A stretch of 64,000 bases of DNA, from NCBI GenBank assembly GCA_031385005.1, contig JANNBB010000006.1, positions 310,001 through 374,000 on the forward strand, read 5' to 3'. Made by a program: the position numbers and the translations under genes. Numbering within the stretch: position 1 is the stretch's first letter; each line of letters opens with the position of its first letter. Of the stretch, positions 1 through 9,755 are shown in pieces. Below the pieces are notes generated by a model. The model did not search any database. It was not told the origin of the DNA and saw only the letters and a program-made list of their open reading frames with translations. This DNA is from JADKIH01 sp031385005 (GTDB taxonomy: Bacteria > Bacteroidota > Bacteroidia > AKYH767-A > 2013-40CM-41-45).

Positions 1-271
1 AAAGTGCCACAGAAAATTACTACCTGACTTCTTTCGGGAAGACAGGAAAAGGTGAAAACGTGAGGTAAGAGCTCACGGTCGTTTACAGTGATGCAAGCGA
101 CGGGTAAACCTCAGGAGTTGAAAAACCAAATAAGTCGTGGTAATGGGTTGCGCGCCCTATCCTTCGGGAACCATGACGGGTAGGTTGATTGAGGTGACAT
201 GTGAATGTCATCCCAGATAAATGACAGATGCTTCCGATTTTTCGGAAGTCACAGAACCCGGCTTACATGGC
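1..271 (+). ncRNA. rnpB: RNase P RNA (rnpB), 5' end cut off by the window
   Basis: This is the catalytic RNA of ribonuclease P, which cuts the 5' leader off tRNA precursors. Visible conserved blocks of the bacterial type A RNA are ACAGAAAATTACTACC (10-25), GGTAAGAGCTCACGG (63-78), the AAACCTCAGGAG block near 107 and the 3' ACAGAACCCGGCTTA (251-265). The 5' part with the GAGGAAAGTCC block lies outside the window. A strong terminator follows directly. The 3' end is estimated from the ACCCGGCTTA block and may be off by several bases. Confidence 0.93.
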
Positions 272-278
272 AGCAAAG

Positions 279-312
279 AAAAAACGTCCTTCTTTGGAAG
301 GACGTTTTTTTT
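279..312 (+). terminator. Rho-independent terminator of rnpB
   Basis: AAAACGTCCTT (281-291) pairs with AAGGACGTTTT (298-308) around a 6-base loop, and a run of T follows. It ends the RNase P RNA transcript and separates it from the receptor gene downstream. Confidence 0.9.
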
Positions 313-367
313 CTGTCCATTTCAGCATTTTAATTTAATATTAACAATAAATTTAAAAGCAGTTTGA

Positions 368-375
368 TACTTTTG
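368..375 (+). promoter_or_regulatory. -7 promoter element of the TonB receptor operon
   Basis: TACTTTTG matches the Bacteroidota -7 consensus TAnnTTTG and lies 24 bases before the ATG at 399. No clear TTTG -33 element was seen at the expected distance, so the promoter is inferred from the -7 half only. Confidence 0.5.
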
Positions 376-398
376 CGGCATCTTTTTCGGGTTAATTT

Positions 399-2762
399 AT
401 GCAAATGCTCAAACAATTAGTTTTCATCATCTTATGCCTTCCGTTTTATTCTTCGGCTCAACAACATACCATAAGTGGTTATGTAAAGGAAGAGTCCAGT
501 GGTGAATCATTATTAGGCGCAAATGTTTATATTAAAGAAACATTAAAAGGGACTACATCAAACCAATATGGTTTTTATTCGATTACCATTCCTCAGGGAA
601 CGGTTACGTTAGTGGTCACTTATCTTGGTTTTAAGACAGTTGAAATTCCTCTGATTCTTGACAAAGATATCCGTCAGAATATCAATTTGAGCAGTAGCAT
701 TATTGAGACAAAAGAGGTAAACATTAATGCAGAACGGGAAGACAGAAATGTTCAAAGTACGGAAATGGGAAGGCAAAAGATTGATGTAGAAAAGATCAAA
801 ACGTTGCCGGCATTTTTAGGAGAAGTGGACATACTAAAATCGATACAACTTTTACCGGGTGTTTCTTCTTCCGGAGAAGGCAACAGTGGTTTCTATGTGC
901 GCGGAGGCGGGCCGGATCAAAACCTGATACTGTTAGATGAAGCTAATGTTTACAATGCTTCTCACCTATTTGGCTTCTTTTCTGTTTTCAATGCAGATGC
1001 CATCCAGAATGTAACCTTGACGAAAGGGAATATGCCGGCCAACTATGGAGGACGACTGGCTTCTGTGTTAGACATACAGATGAAAGAAGGAAACAATAAA
1101 ACATTTCACGGACAGGGAGGATTAGGATTTGTTTCTTCCCGGCTTACGCTTGAGGGTCCGATTAAAAAGGATACCGGATCATTTATTATATCGGCGAGAA
1201 GAACTTTTATTGATTTATTTTTCGGACCACCTTTTATAAGTAAAAGTTCAGATTTCAGTGGTAACAAATATTTTTTTTATGATTTAAATGCAAAAGCAAA
1301 TTACCGGCTAAGTGACAAAGACAGGATTTTCCTGAGCGGTTATTTTGGCAGGGATGTATTTAATTTTAAGAGTCCGAATTCGGATTTCTTTGTGAAAGTT
1401 CCCTGGGGAAATGCAACGGCAACAGCCCGATGGAACCACTTGTTTTCAAATAAGCTTTTCCTGAATTCTTCACTCATTTATACAAACTACAAATTTGAAT
1501 TTGAAGGTGGGCAAAACGAATTCAGTTTTAAATTATTTTCAGGAATTACGGATTACAATTTGAAAGAAGATTTCACCTGGCTGCCGAATATAAAAAACAC
1601 CGTAAAATTTGGTGCTCAATATATCTTTCACGTTTTCGTACCCAGCAATGCAACAGCTAGATCGGGAGAAGTGTCTTTCGATATTGGTAAAATACTTCGT
1701 CAATATGCACATGATGCAGCCATCTATTTTAATGATGAGTATGAAATCAATGATAAGTGGCTAATTAACGCCGGACTTCGTTTGACATATTTCCAGCAGG
1801 TAGGACCGTTTGACAGGTATGTGATAGACCCTATTTCGGGAGTGGCAAACGATACAATTAAATATTCTCCCGGAGAAAATGTTCAGCATTACCAACATCT
1901 GGAACCGCGTTTTGCATTACGTTATTCGATCAATCACCTATCTTCGCTGAAGGCATCTGTATCACAGAACTATCAATATGTTCATCTGGCTTCTCTCTCC
2001 AGCATTTCCTTGCCGACAGATACATGGGTACCGAGTAGTGATAAGGTAAAGCCACAATCAGGAATTCAGTATGCACTTGGATATTTCAGGAATTTTGGAT
2101 TAAATTCCTATGAATCATCTGTGGAGGTTTACTATAAAACGATGGAAAATCAAATTGAATATCAGGAAGGTTTTTTGCCGGAAAACACCGTCAACAGTAA
2201 TCTGGACAATTACTTTGTTGCGGGTAAAGGATGGAGTTATGGGGCTGAATTTTTCCTGAAGAAAAGCAAAGGAAAATTTAACGGATGGGTGGGTTATACA
2301 CTTGCCTGGACAAAGAGGAAATTTCCGGATCTGAACAATGGAAAAACATTTTTTCCAAAGTATGACAGGCGGCACGACATATCGGTTGTATTATCTTATG
2401 AATTAAACAAGCGATGGACATTCGGTGCTACATGGGAATATTCAACGGGTAATTTAAATACTTTTCCCGAGCGCGTTTTCTTATTATCAAACGGAGATAT
2501 TTTAGAAGATTACGGTGGACAAAGAAACAATTACCGCTTAAAAGCCTATCACCGAATGGATGTATCGGCTACTTTAAAAGGAAAGCCCCATAAAAAATTT
2601 GAGAACAGTTGGAATTTTTCAATCTTCAATGTGTACAATCGTTACAACCCTTATATTATTTACTTCGACAAGACTTTTTCTGCAGACGTCATTACCATAC
2701 AGGCCAAACAAATTTCCCTCTTCCCTATTATTCCAAGTGTTACTTATAATTTTAAATTCTGA
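399..2762 (+). CDS. TonB-dependent outer-membrane receptor with N-terminal carboxypeptidase-like domain
   Basis: A 787-residue outer-membrane receptor. A signal peptide ends at SSAQQ (about residue 21). A carboxypeptidase-regulatory-like beta-sandwich follows (about 23-95, starting HTISGYV). The plug is at about 130-235 (GFYVRGGGPDQN, LLDEANVYNASH, NYGGRLASVLD), and a 22-strand type barrel makes up the rest. Such proteins import a ligand across the outer membrane using TonB energy. The stop codon overlaps the next start by one base, so it is translated with the DUF4249 lipoprotein; in this phylum that pair is a common unit. The ligand cannot be told from sequence. A second ATG at 405 is an alternative start. 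Confidence 0.92.
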   Translation: MQMLKQLVFIILCLPFYSSAQQHTISGYVKEESSGESLLGANVYIKETLKGTTSNQYGFYSITIPQGTVTLVVTYLGFKTVEIPLILDKDIRQNINLSSSIIETKEVNINAEREDRNVQSTEMGRQKIDVEKIKTLPAFLGEVDILKSIQLLPGVSSSGEGNSGFYVRGGGPDQNLILLDEANVYNASHLFGFFSVFNADAIQNVTLTKGNMPANYGGRLASVLDIQMKEGNNKTFHGQGGLGFVSSRLTLEGPIKKDTGSFIISARRTFIDLFFGPPFISKSSDFSGNKYFFYDLNAKANYRLSDKDRIFLSGYFGRDVFNFKSPNSDFFVKVPWGNATATARWNHLFSNKLFLNSSLIYTNYKFEFEGGQNEFSFKLFSGITDYNLKEDFTWLPNIKNTVKFGAQYIFHVFVPSNATARSGEVSFDIGKILRQYAHDAAIYFNDEYEINDKWLINAGLRLTYFQQVGPFDRYVIDPISGVANDTIKYSPGENVQHYQHLEPRFALRYSINHLSSLKASVSQNYQYVHLASLSSISLPTDTWVPSSDKVKPQSGIQYALGYFRNFGLNSYESSVEVYYKTMENQIEYQEGFLPENTVNSNLDNYFVAGKGWSYGAEFFLKKSKGKFNGWVGYTLAWTKRKFPDLNNGKTFFPKYDRRHDISVVLSYELNKRWTFGATWEYSTGNLNTFPERVFLLSNGDILEDYGGQRNNYRLKAYHRMDVSATLKGKPHKKFENSWNFSIFNVYNRYNPYIIYFDKTFSADVITIQAKQISLFPIIPSVTYNFKF

Positions 2763-3643
2763 TGAAAAAATATCTCATTCTGGCAGGAGTTTCTTTATTT
2801 ATAATTGCTTGTGAAAAAAATGTTACTGTTGAGGTTCCTAAAGTGGAAGAAGGCATTGTAGTAGAAGGAAGAATAGAAATTGATACATTTCCGATTGTTT
2901 TTCTTTCCCGCACGCTTCCTTTTTTTGGAGAAATTAGTGCCAATGAAATACAAAGCAATACAATTACAGGAGCAACTGTTGTTGTCGACGATGGATTTAC
3001 CATAGATACATTGGTTCAGATTGATCCCGGCTATGGTATTTATTTCGGATCACAGATGAGGGGTGTAGAAGGAAGGACGTATAAATTATCCGTTAACGCG
3101 GAAGGCAAAACGCTCACATCAATAACAACTATCCCACATACGATTAAACTTGACAGTGTATGGTGGAAGGTAAATGGAAATCGTGATTCATTGGGATTTG
3201 CCTGGGCTCATCTGACAGATCCTGATACAAATGGGAACTGTTTTCAATGGTATGCGAAAAGAATAAATAAATATACCTACGGAAAAAATAATGGCAGGCA
3301 GAAAGACTCGACGTTTGTTGCAGGACCGGGCTCTGCATTTGAAGATAAATTTTTCAATGATAAAAGTTTCGATTTCAATTTTGCACGCGGCGCATTTTCA
3401 TTTTCAGAAAAAGAAGATGACAATAACGATGAGCGATTCTATTTTAAACGTGGCGATACCATAGTGGTTAAGTTCTGTTCCATAGACAGAAATACATTTG
3501 AGTTTTGGAGAACCGAAGAAACGCAGGTGCAAAATAATGGGAACCCTTTTGGTTCACCTGCTCCTATTAGTGGAAACATTGAAGGAGGACTTGGAATTTG
3601 GGGAGGATATGCAGCTTCATATGATACTATTATAGCTCAATAA
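2762..3643 (+). CDS. DUF4249-family lipoprotein, partner of the TonB receptor
   Basis: A 293-residue protein with a short signal peptide ending in the lipobox LFIIAC (Cys17), so it is probably lipid-anchored. The body opens with VEGRIEIDTFPIVFLSRT and has a domain resembling the DUF4249 family: a ligand-like sandwich followed by conserved blocks such as TTIPHTIKLDSVWW. Its function is not known. Its start overlaps the receptor's stop by one base (TGATG-type coupling), which suggests an accessory or substrate-capturing role at the receptor, by analogy with SusD-type partners (inference). Confidence 0.85.
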   Translation: MKKYLILAGVSLFIIACEKNVTVEVPKVEEGIVVEGRIEIDTFPIVFLSRTLPFFGEISANEIQSNTITGATVVVDDGFTIDTLVQIDPGYGIYFGSQMRGVEGRTYKLSVNAEGKTLTSITTIPHTIKLDSVWWKVNGNRDSLGFAWAHLTDPDTNGNCFQWYAKRINKYTYGKNNGRQKDSTFVAGPGSAFEDKFFNDKSFDFNFARGAFSFSEKEDDNNDERFYFKRGDTIVVKFCSIDRNTFEFWRTEETQVQNNGNPFGSPAPISGNIEGGLGIWGGYAASYDTIIAQ

Positions 3644-3738
3644 TTTTTATCATAAAAAAAAATACAAGCAAATAAACTTTGATTTATTCAATTTAAAGAA
3701 CTTTACAAGAGTAAATGTAAAACCAAACAGCAAGTGAA

Positions 3739-3769
3739 TTTGTTAATCCGGAAAAATAGATTACATTTG
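3739..3769 (+). promoter_or_regulatory. Promoter of the DEAD-box helicase gene
   Basis: TTTG (3739-3742) and TACATTTG (3762-3769) are 19 bases apart, a full match to the Bacteroidota housekeeping promoter. Transcription would start near 3776, giving an untranslated leader of about 135 bases before the ATG at 3910. Confidence 0.75.
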
Positions 3770-3909
3770 CCTCTTTAATTGAAGATTGTATCTCAATCCG
3801 TCTGCTACTTTTCGTAGTTCATTCCGATCTCTCCCTACTCTTTTCTTTTAAGTAACTTAACCCGTGCGAAATTCGTGCGTGGATTCTAATATATATTAAA
3901 AATTAAAAA

Positions 3910-5043
3910 ATGAAATTTATTGATTTAAAAATTTCTCCGACGCTGGTTTCAGCATTGGAGGCAAAAGGTTATTCGACACCTACCCCTATTCAACAACAAG
4001 CCATTCCTCCCATTTTGGAAGGAAAAGACATATTTGGATGTGCACAAACAGGAACAGGAAAAACGGCAGCATTTGCATTGCCCATTCTGCAAATGTTAAG
4101 TTCGAAAGCAGATCCGCAAAAACCCAAAAAAGTAAAGGCCCTCATTCTGGCACCTACAAGAGAGTTAGCGAATCAAATTGGCGAAAGTTTTAGGGCATAT
4201 GGAAAAAATCTTTCCATCACCTATGCGACTGTTTACGGTGGTGTTCCACAACATACCCAAACAAGAATGCTGAAGCAAGGTGTTGATGTATTAATTGCAA
4301 CGCCTGGAAGGCTTCTTGATTTAATTAATCAAAACTTTGTTAAGTTAAACGATATCGAATTTTTCGTTTTAGATGAGGCAGATAGAATGTTAGATATGGG
4401 CTTCATTGATGACATTAGAAAGTTAATAGTCAAACTTCCAAAAGCGAAACAAACCATGTTTTTTTCGGCCACAGTTTCTCCGCAAATCATGTTGTTGGCG
4501 AATACGCTATTAAAAAATCCTGTACGTATTTCAATTACTCCAGTCTCGACAGCTTCCGTCCTTATCGAACAGAGTGTTTATTATGTCAAAAAAGAAAACA
4601 AGCGCTCTTTGCTAACACATGTATTGAAAAGTGGGAAAATAGAACATGCTTTAGTCTTTACCAGAACAAAACGTGGTGCTGACAAAGTAGCAAGTGATTT
4701 AAACAAAAGTGGAATAAAAGCAGAATCTATCCACGGAAACAAATCGCAAGGAGCTAGAGAACGCGCATTGAATGGATTTAAAAAGAGAAGTATACGAATT
4801 TTGGTGGCGACGGATATAGCTTCGCGGGGAATAGACGTAGATAAACTGACTCACGTAATCAATTATGAAATCCCTGAACAGGCAGAAACCTATGTGCACA
4901 GAATCGGAAGAACAGGAAGAGCAGGTACTACAGGAACAGCCGTTTCGTTTTGCGCAAGAGAAGAAATGCCTTATCTTAAGGATATAAATAAGCTTATTAA
5001 GAAAAATATCGAAGTGGTAATATCTCATCCATTTGCAAATTAA
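3910..5043 (+). CDS. DEAD-box ATP-dependent RNA helicase (RhlE type)
   Basis: A 377-residue RNA helicase that unwinds short RNA duplexes in ribosome assembly or mRNA decay. All family motifs are present in order: Q motif TPTPIQQQAIP (23-33), Walker A AQTGTGKT (45-52), PTRELANQ, TPGRLLD, DEAD in VLDEADRMLDMGF (about 154), SAT (about 186), and HRIGRTGRAG (about 330). It has only the two RecA-like cores and no basic C-terminal extension, so it is a minimal RhlE-type protein. It has its own promoter, a long leader and a downstream terminator, so it is monocistronic. The long leader suggests cold-shock or autoregulatory control (inference). Confidence 0.95.
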   Translation: MKFIDLKISPTLVSALEAKGYSTPTPIQQQAIPPILEGKDIFGCAQTGTGKTAAFALPILQMLSSKADPQKPKKVKALILAPTRELANQIGESFRAYGKNLSITYATVYGGVPQHTQTRMLKQGVDVLIATPGRLLDLINQNFVKLNDIEFFVLDEADRMLDMGFIDDIRKLIVKLPKAKQTMFFSATVSPQIMLLANTLLKNPVRISITPVSTASVLIEQSVYYVKKENKRSLLTHVLKSGKIEHALVFTRTKRGADKVASDLNKSGIKAESIHGNKSQGARERALNGFKKRSIRILVATDIASRGIDVDKLTHVINYEIPEQAETYVHRIGRTGRAGTTGTAVSFCAREEMPYLKDINKLIKKNIEVVISHPFAN

Positions 5044-5158
5044 TAAGAAGAATTTTTTTTATTTTAAACTCATAGGTTCGTTTTAATAGAAAAGGAAATA
5101 TTATCAAACTACGAACTTTCCAATCTGAAAAATTAATATCAATTGTTTAAGTAATAAT

Positions 5159-5197
5159 ACAAGGTGTTTAATTTGATTGAACACCTTGTTTTTTTTA
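5159..5197 (+). terminator. Rho-independent terminator downstream of the helicase
   Basis: ACAAGGTGTT (5159-5168) pairs perfectly with AACACCTTGT (5180-5189) and is followed by a run of T to about 5196. It lies 115 bases after the helicase stop. Confidence 0.9.
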
Positions 5198-5613
5198 ATA
5201 TTTCATAAATACTTACAGAAAAATTACAAAAACCAATTGCTTTAAGTATTCGTGTGGCAATAAAATATTATTTTATTGAGATTGAAAAAATCAAACTTTT
5301 CATTGAAATTTTTGAACTTTTATGAAATATATTTTCAAAAATGGATATAATAATTCAGTCAATTGAATTACATTCAATTTGTGAAAAAATCTTACAGAAA
5401 TATTTAATCCGAAAAATAAATACATATTCGAATTATTAGGATTTTATAAATATGGAAGGGTGTGACTCAGCTAATTCTAAAAAATTCATTGGCATTTCGC
5501 TTTACATTCTTACAATTGTTTGAATTGTGTCTAGAGGAGCTAACTGTTGTTTACATATATTAGTATTATGTGGTAATTAAACAGAATAACTTTTTTCTAT
5601 TTTTTTTTACAAA
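5198..5613 (+). other. AT-rich intergenic stretch with no gene seen
   Basis: About 415 bases between the helicase terminator and the repeat-protein gene. I see no open frame of useful length, no RNA gene and no full promoter match. It must hold the promoter of the gene at 5614, but the -7 element is not clear by eye. Confidence 0.5.
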
Positions 5614-7794
5614 ATGCGAATTTTTCATTTATTTCTTTTTCTATTTCTATTAAATCTGATTTTTACAGATTTAAAAGCCCAGGTTGGAATTGGAACAACA
5701 ACGCCTGCGGCCTCTTCCTTATTGGACCTGACTGCGACCAATAAAGGATTATTAATTCCCCGAATGACACTTGCACAGAAAACAGCAATTAGTTCGCCGG
5801 CTACAGGATTGACTATTTACCAAACAGATGGAGTAACAGGATTTTGGTATTATGATGGCACTGCCTGGGTTCAGATTCTTACAGGAAGCACGGGTTGGAA
5901 AACATTAGGAAATTCGGGAACTGTAGATGGTACAAATTTTCTTGGTACAACAGACAACGTGCCCTTATCGCTACGTGTAAATAATCAGAAAGCAGGTAGA
6001 ATTGACAATGTTTTATATAATTCGTTTTTGGGTTACCAGGCGGGGAATTCTAATTCCGGATCGTACAATTCATTACTTGGACATCAATCGGGTTACACTA
6101 ATTCAACAGGGTCATACAACACTTTCGGAGGTTATCAATCCGGTTATTCAAATACAACAGGAAGTTACAATGTATTCGTAGGAGAACAAAGCGGAAAATT
6201 AACTACAACAGGAGATTACAATACCGCGATTGGTGGCAAATCACTTTACAACAATATCACCGGAATAAAAAATCTGGCTACAGGTTATCAGGCGGGATAT
6301 TATAACAACGGATCTCAAAACCATTTTGTAGGTTATCAGGCCGGAGCAAACCATTTAACAGGAGACAACAATTATTTTAGTGGTTACCAAGCAGGAGGAC
6401 TGGATACTACCGGAGTTAACAATACTTATATTGGCTACCTGGCAAACTATCAAAATAGATCAGGCGCGAATAATTTTTCTGTAGGCTATGCTGCAGGCTA
6501 TAACAATACAGGAAGTAATAATTATTTTTCCGGCTATATGACCGGTTATAATAACACTTCCGGTACGAATAATTTATACGTTGGATATCAGGCTGGTTAC
6601 AATGGATTTAGCAGTTCAAACAACCAGTTTCTTGGTTATCAATCAGGTTACAATAATTCCAGTGGTACTCCAAACTTATTTATAGGCTATCAATCCGGTT
6701 ATAGCAACAACAGTGGAAGTAACAATAACTTTACTGGGTATCAATCCGGTTACAGTAATACAACCGGAAGCAATAATACTTTTGAAGGAAATAGTGCCGG
6801 TAAGTCAAATACAACAGGATACCAAAATACATTAATTGGTAAAGATGCAGGATTCTCAAACACCGGTTATTCAAATACCGGAATGGGTTTTCAAGTGTTA
6901 TACTCCTCTACCGGAATAAACAATTCGGCTGTGGGACAAACAGCGCTTTATAGTAATACAACGGGAGGTTCCAATACGGCAATCGGTTTAAGTTCCGGTT
7001 ACAGCAATACGACAGGAAGCAGTAACACATTCGTCGGATATGCCGCCGATGCATCAGCAGGAAACTTCTCGAATGCCACGGCAATCGGAGCGAACTCCTT
7101 TGTTGGTGCCAGCAACACCCTAGTTCTGGGCGGTACAGGAGCGAATGCAGTTTCTGTTGGCATTGGAGTAGCAACACCCGGTGAGCGGTTGGAAACCATG
7201 AATGGAAATATTTCCATTTCGAATAATAACAATACTGCCGGACAAATTATTTTGAAAGAAAGAAGTAGTGCAGGTAGCAATTACACGGCGTTTAAAGCGC
7301 AAGATCAAACTGCAAATGTTACCTATAGCTTACCGAATGCTGATGGAACTTCCGGGCAAGTTCTTTCTACAGATGGCAGCGGAACTTTGTCATGGACTTC
7401 TGCACCTGCAGGTTCTATTACCACTTATGCAACAACAGCTGTACAAAATGATCCCAATACAACTCTCGGAGGAAGCTACACGTATCTTACTGAAATTGCT
7501 GTTCCTGTCACCGCCGGAGAAATTATTTTAGCTAGCGGTTTCTTCAATGCCTATACAACGGGAAATATTTCCGGTATCAGAGTAAGCAGAAGCACAACAT
7601 CCGGTTCGGGGTCGGTTGGAACGGTCATCGCATATGCCTCGACCCAGAATTCTGGAAATAGATATCATACCAACAACATTAACTCGCGCGAAACAGGTGT
7701 TGCGGGAGGTACTTGGTATTACAAAATTTGGTACAATGGCACATTCACAGCGAATACAGAAAACTATCAACTCATTGTTTCAAAAATAAAATAA
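5614..7794 (+). CDS. Exported repeat protein with YadA-head-like repeats and fibre-like C-terminal part
   Basis: A 726-residue protein with a signal peptide (to about residue 22, LKAQ). It then has a VGIGTTTPAASSLLDL segment typical of Bacteroidota surface and tail-fibre-like proteins. About 21 repeats of 16-17 residues follow (about 134-500), with consensus NNxFxGYQxGYxNTTGS, resembling the left-handed beta-roll heads of trimeric autotransporters (YadA/Hia). After them come a stalk-like region (VGIGVATPGERL, SLPNADGTSGQVLSTDG) and a C-terminal beta domain of about 120 residues. There is no recognisable T9SS sorting domain and no YadA anchor, so its anchoring route is unclear. It is likely a surface adhesin or fibre. 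The T9SS protein directly downstream may be co-expressed. Confidence 0.8.
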   Translation: MRIFHLFLFLFLLNLIFTDLKAQVGIGTTTPAASSLLDLTATNKGLLIPRMTLAQKTAISSPATGLTIYQTDGVTGFWYYDGTAWVQILTGSTGWKTLGNSGTVDGTNFLGTTDNVPLSLRVNNQKAGRIDNVLYNSFLGYQAGNSNSGSYNSLLGHQSGYTNSTGSYNTFGGYQSGYSNTTGSYNVFVGEQSGKLTTTGDYNTAIGGKSLYNNITGIKNLATGYQAGYYNNGSQNHFVGYQAGANHLTGDNNYFSGYQAGGLDTTGVNNTYIGYLANYQNRSGANNFSVGYAAGYNNTGSNNYFSGYMTGYNNTSGTNNLYVGYQAGYNGFSSSNNQFLGYQSGYNNSSGTPNLFIGYQSGYSNNSGSNNNFTGYQSGYSNTTGSNNTFEGNSAGKSNTTGYQNTLIGKDAGFSNTGYSNTGMGFQVLYSSTGINNSAVGQTALYSNTTGGSNTAIGLSSGYSNTTGSSNTFVGYAADASAGNFSNATAIGANSFVGASNTLVLGGTGANAVSVGIGVATPGERLETMNGNISISNNNNTAGQIILKERSSAGSNYTAFKAQDQTANVTYSLPNADGTSGQVLSTDGSGTLSWTSAPAGSITTYATTAVQNDPNTTLGGSYTYLTEIAVPVTAGEIILASGFFNAYTTGNISGIRVSRSTTSGSGSVGTVIAYASTQNSGNRYHTNNINSRETGVAGGTWYYKIWYNGTFTANTENYQLIVSKIK
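6010..7110 (+). repeat. In-frame tandem repeats of about 48-51 bp coding GYQxGY motifs
   Basis: Roughly 21 imperfect repeats inside the preceding gene. Each codes 16-17 residues built on GYQ(S/A)GY(x)N(T/N)(T/S)G. Copies differ at the nucleotide level, so the array is old and kept by selection rather than freshly amplified. Confidence 0.8.
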
Positions 7795-7887
7795 TATTTT
7801 ATTCAAATACAAGTAATTTCATATTAAAAAATAATTGTAGTCCTCTTTAAATTGCATTATTGTTGAAAAAAAAATATTTTCAAATTC

Positions 7888-9633
7888 ATGAAATCAAAAT
7901 TTAAATTAATAAATTCCCAGAGACAAAAGTTTGTCTTCCTTCAAAAAACGAAGAAGGTTTTGTCAATGGCTGTTTTGATGAGCTTGCCATTGCTCATTGG
8001 AAATATAATGAAGACACATCGGTCTTCTGCAATCATTAACAATGCAATTCAAGATACAAAATCCCTAACAAATTTACCACCTACTCCAATTGAATCCCCT
8101 TCAATTTCTAAAACAGAAATAGAAGACTCTACTTCTCATCAAAATCATACATCGGCAGTTTACAGAGTTGGCTATGTTGACCTAACCAATACAGGCATTT
8201 TATACATCAGTTCATCAACTATACTAGCTTCGGAAGGATCCATCATAACATCGGCTACCGGAAACACAGAAAACAACGGAGATGTTTACGTGAAAGGTGA
8301 TTTTATTAACAATGGAACTTATACAAAAGATAACGGCAAAGTAAATTTTTGGGATACGGACAACCAGGTAATCGATGGAACATCTGCAATCGATATTTAT
8401 AATGTTGAAGTAAATAAAGCATCCGGAAATGTAGCGTTAAATGTAAATGCCACAGTCTCGAATGTCCTGACATTAACAAGCGGGATGGTTAATCTTAATT
8501 CAAAGACTTTAACAATTAGTAGTCCGCTTACTACTGCCATCGCTTATACAAGCGGCTACCTGAAATCGGAACAAACCAACAATTCCAGTAAAGTACAGTG
8601 GAATATCGGAAGCACAACAGGGGCTCATATTATTCCTTTTGGAACTGCAGCCGGCACTTTGATTCCGCTAACTTTAAATTTAACAGCCGGCACAATTGGA
8701 AACGTAACGGCTTCAACTTATCCAACCGCCGCCAACAATACACCTTACCCCGTAACACCTGATTCCGTTTTACATCTGAGGGATAATTTATTCAATGATA
8801 ACAGCGCAAATGTTGTCGATCGTTTCTGGCAAATAAACCGGTCCGGTGCAGCAGGAACACTTACTATAACTTTTACCTATACCACAGCCGAAGAACCGGC
8901 TACCGGGGATGCTACGTTAGTTTCACAGCTGTATACGACTGCATATAAAGCATGGTATGCTCCTTTTCCTTCACAAACAAATAATGCGGCCACCAATATC
9001 GTCACGACACCCGGCATCACTCTTTTTGGGCCATTTACTCTAGTGAAATCTGAGAGCACGCTTCCTATACAGCTATTGTCTTTTAATGCAACCCTAAATA
9101 ATGATAGACAAGTTGATTTGGATTGGGAAACGGCCAGTGAAATTAATAACAGTTACTTTACCATTCAGCGCTCCACGAATCTCAACAATGTGGAAGAAAT
9201 TGAAAATATTCTTGGCGCAGGAAACAGTTCGGAGAAATCGACTTATCATACAGTTGACAGAAATCCATATTTGGGCGATTCTTATTATCGTCTCAAACAA
9301 ACCGATTACGATGGGAAATTTACTCTTGGTGAATGGAAACACATAAAACTTTCCAACAAAGAATTTAAGGAAGATTTGACAGTAGAGAACATTTTTCCAA
9401 ATCCATTTTATGATGAGTTTCAGGTAGATTTTACTGTTATTGAATCCGGTGAAGTAGCATTACAACTCGTTAACGACATCGGACAATTAATTTTTAGCGA
9501 TAAAACCGTGGCTATAGAAGGAAAAAACTCATACCTCTTTTCCAACAGAAATGGATTGTCATCAGGAATGTATTATTTTAATATTCTTTATAAAGGGCGT
9601 GTTAAGTCGTTTAAAGTTGTAAAAAAGAATTAA
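7888..9633 (+). CDS. T9SS type A cargo protein, secreted
   Basis: A 581-residue protein. The N-terminus is long and basic before a hydrophobic segment (VLSMAVLMSLPLLIGNIM, about 25-42), an unusual signal peptide. The middle is beta-rich and of unknown function. The segment around LPIQLLSFNATL...VDLDWETASEINNSYFTIQRS is a known lead-in to T9SS sorting domains. The last 80 residues (NIFPNPFYDEF... SGMYYFNILYKG...FKVVKKN) are a type A sorting domain. It would be exported by Sec and then moved by the type IX system to the surface or medium. No enzyme motif was recognised. Confidence 0.85.
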   Translation: MKSKFKLINSQRQKFVFLQKTKKVLSMAVLMSLPLLIGNIMKTHRSSAIINNAIQDTKSLTNLPPTPIESPSISKTEIEDSTSHQNHTSAVYRVGYVDLTNTGILYISSSTILASEGSIITSATGNTENNGDVYVKGDFINNGTYTKDNGKVNFWDTDNQVIDGTSAIDIYNVEVNKASGNVALNVNATVSNVLTLTSGMVNLNSKTLTISSPLTTAIAYTSGYLKSEQTNNSSKVQWNIGSTTGAHIIPFGTAAGTLIPLTLNLTAGTIGNVTASTYPTAANNTPYPVTPDSVLHLRDNLFNDNSANVVDRFWQINRSGAAGTLTITFTYTTAEEPATGDATLVSQLYTTAYKAWYAPFPSQTNNAATNIVTTPGITLFGPFTLVKSESTLPIQLLSFNATLNNDRQVDLDWETASEINNSYFTIQRSTNLNNVEEIENILGAGNSSEKSTYHTVDRNPYLGDSYYRLKQTDYDGKFTLGEWKHIKLSNKEFKEDLTVENIFPNPFYDEFQVDFTVIESGEVALQLVNDIGQLIFSDKTVAIEGKNSYLFSNRNGLSSGMYYFNILYKGRVKSFKVVKKN

Positions 9634-9731
9634 AATTATATAACAATATAAATAGCAAACAATTCTCTTCTAAAATCGCTTTTAATTCCTTTTGGACACT
9701 TTTTCGTTTTTTATTGATTAAAGGATATTCT

Positions 9732-9739
9732 TATATTTG
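9732..9739 (+). promoter_or_regulatory. -7 promoter element before the zinc peptidase gene
   Basis: TATATTTG lies 17 bases before the ATG at 9756, so the leader would be only about 10 bases. A TTG at 9714-9716 is too close for a standard -33 element, so only the -7 half is convincing. Confidence 0.5.
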
Positions 9740-9755
9740 ATCAAAATTTAATAAA

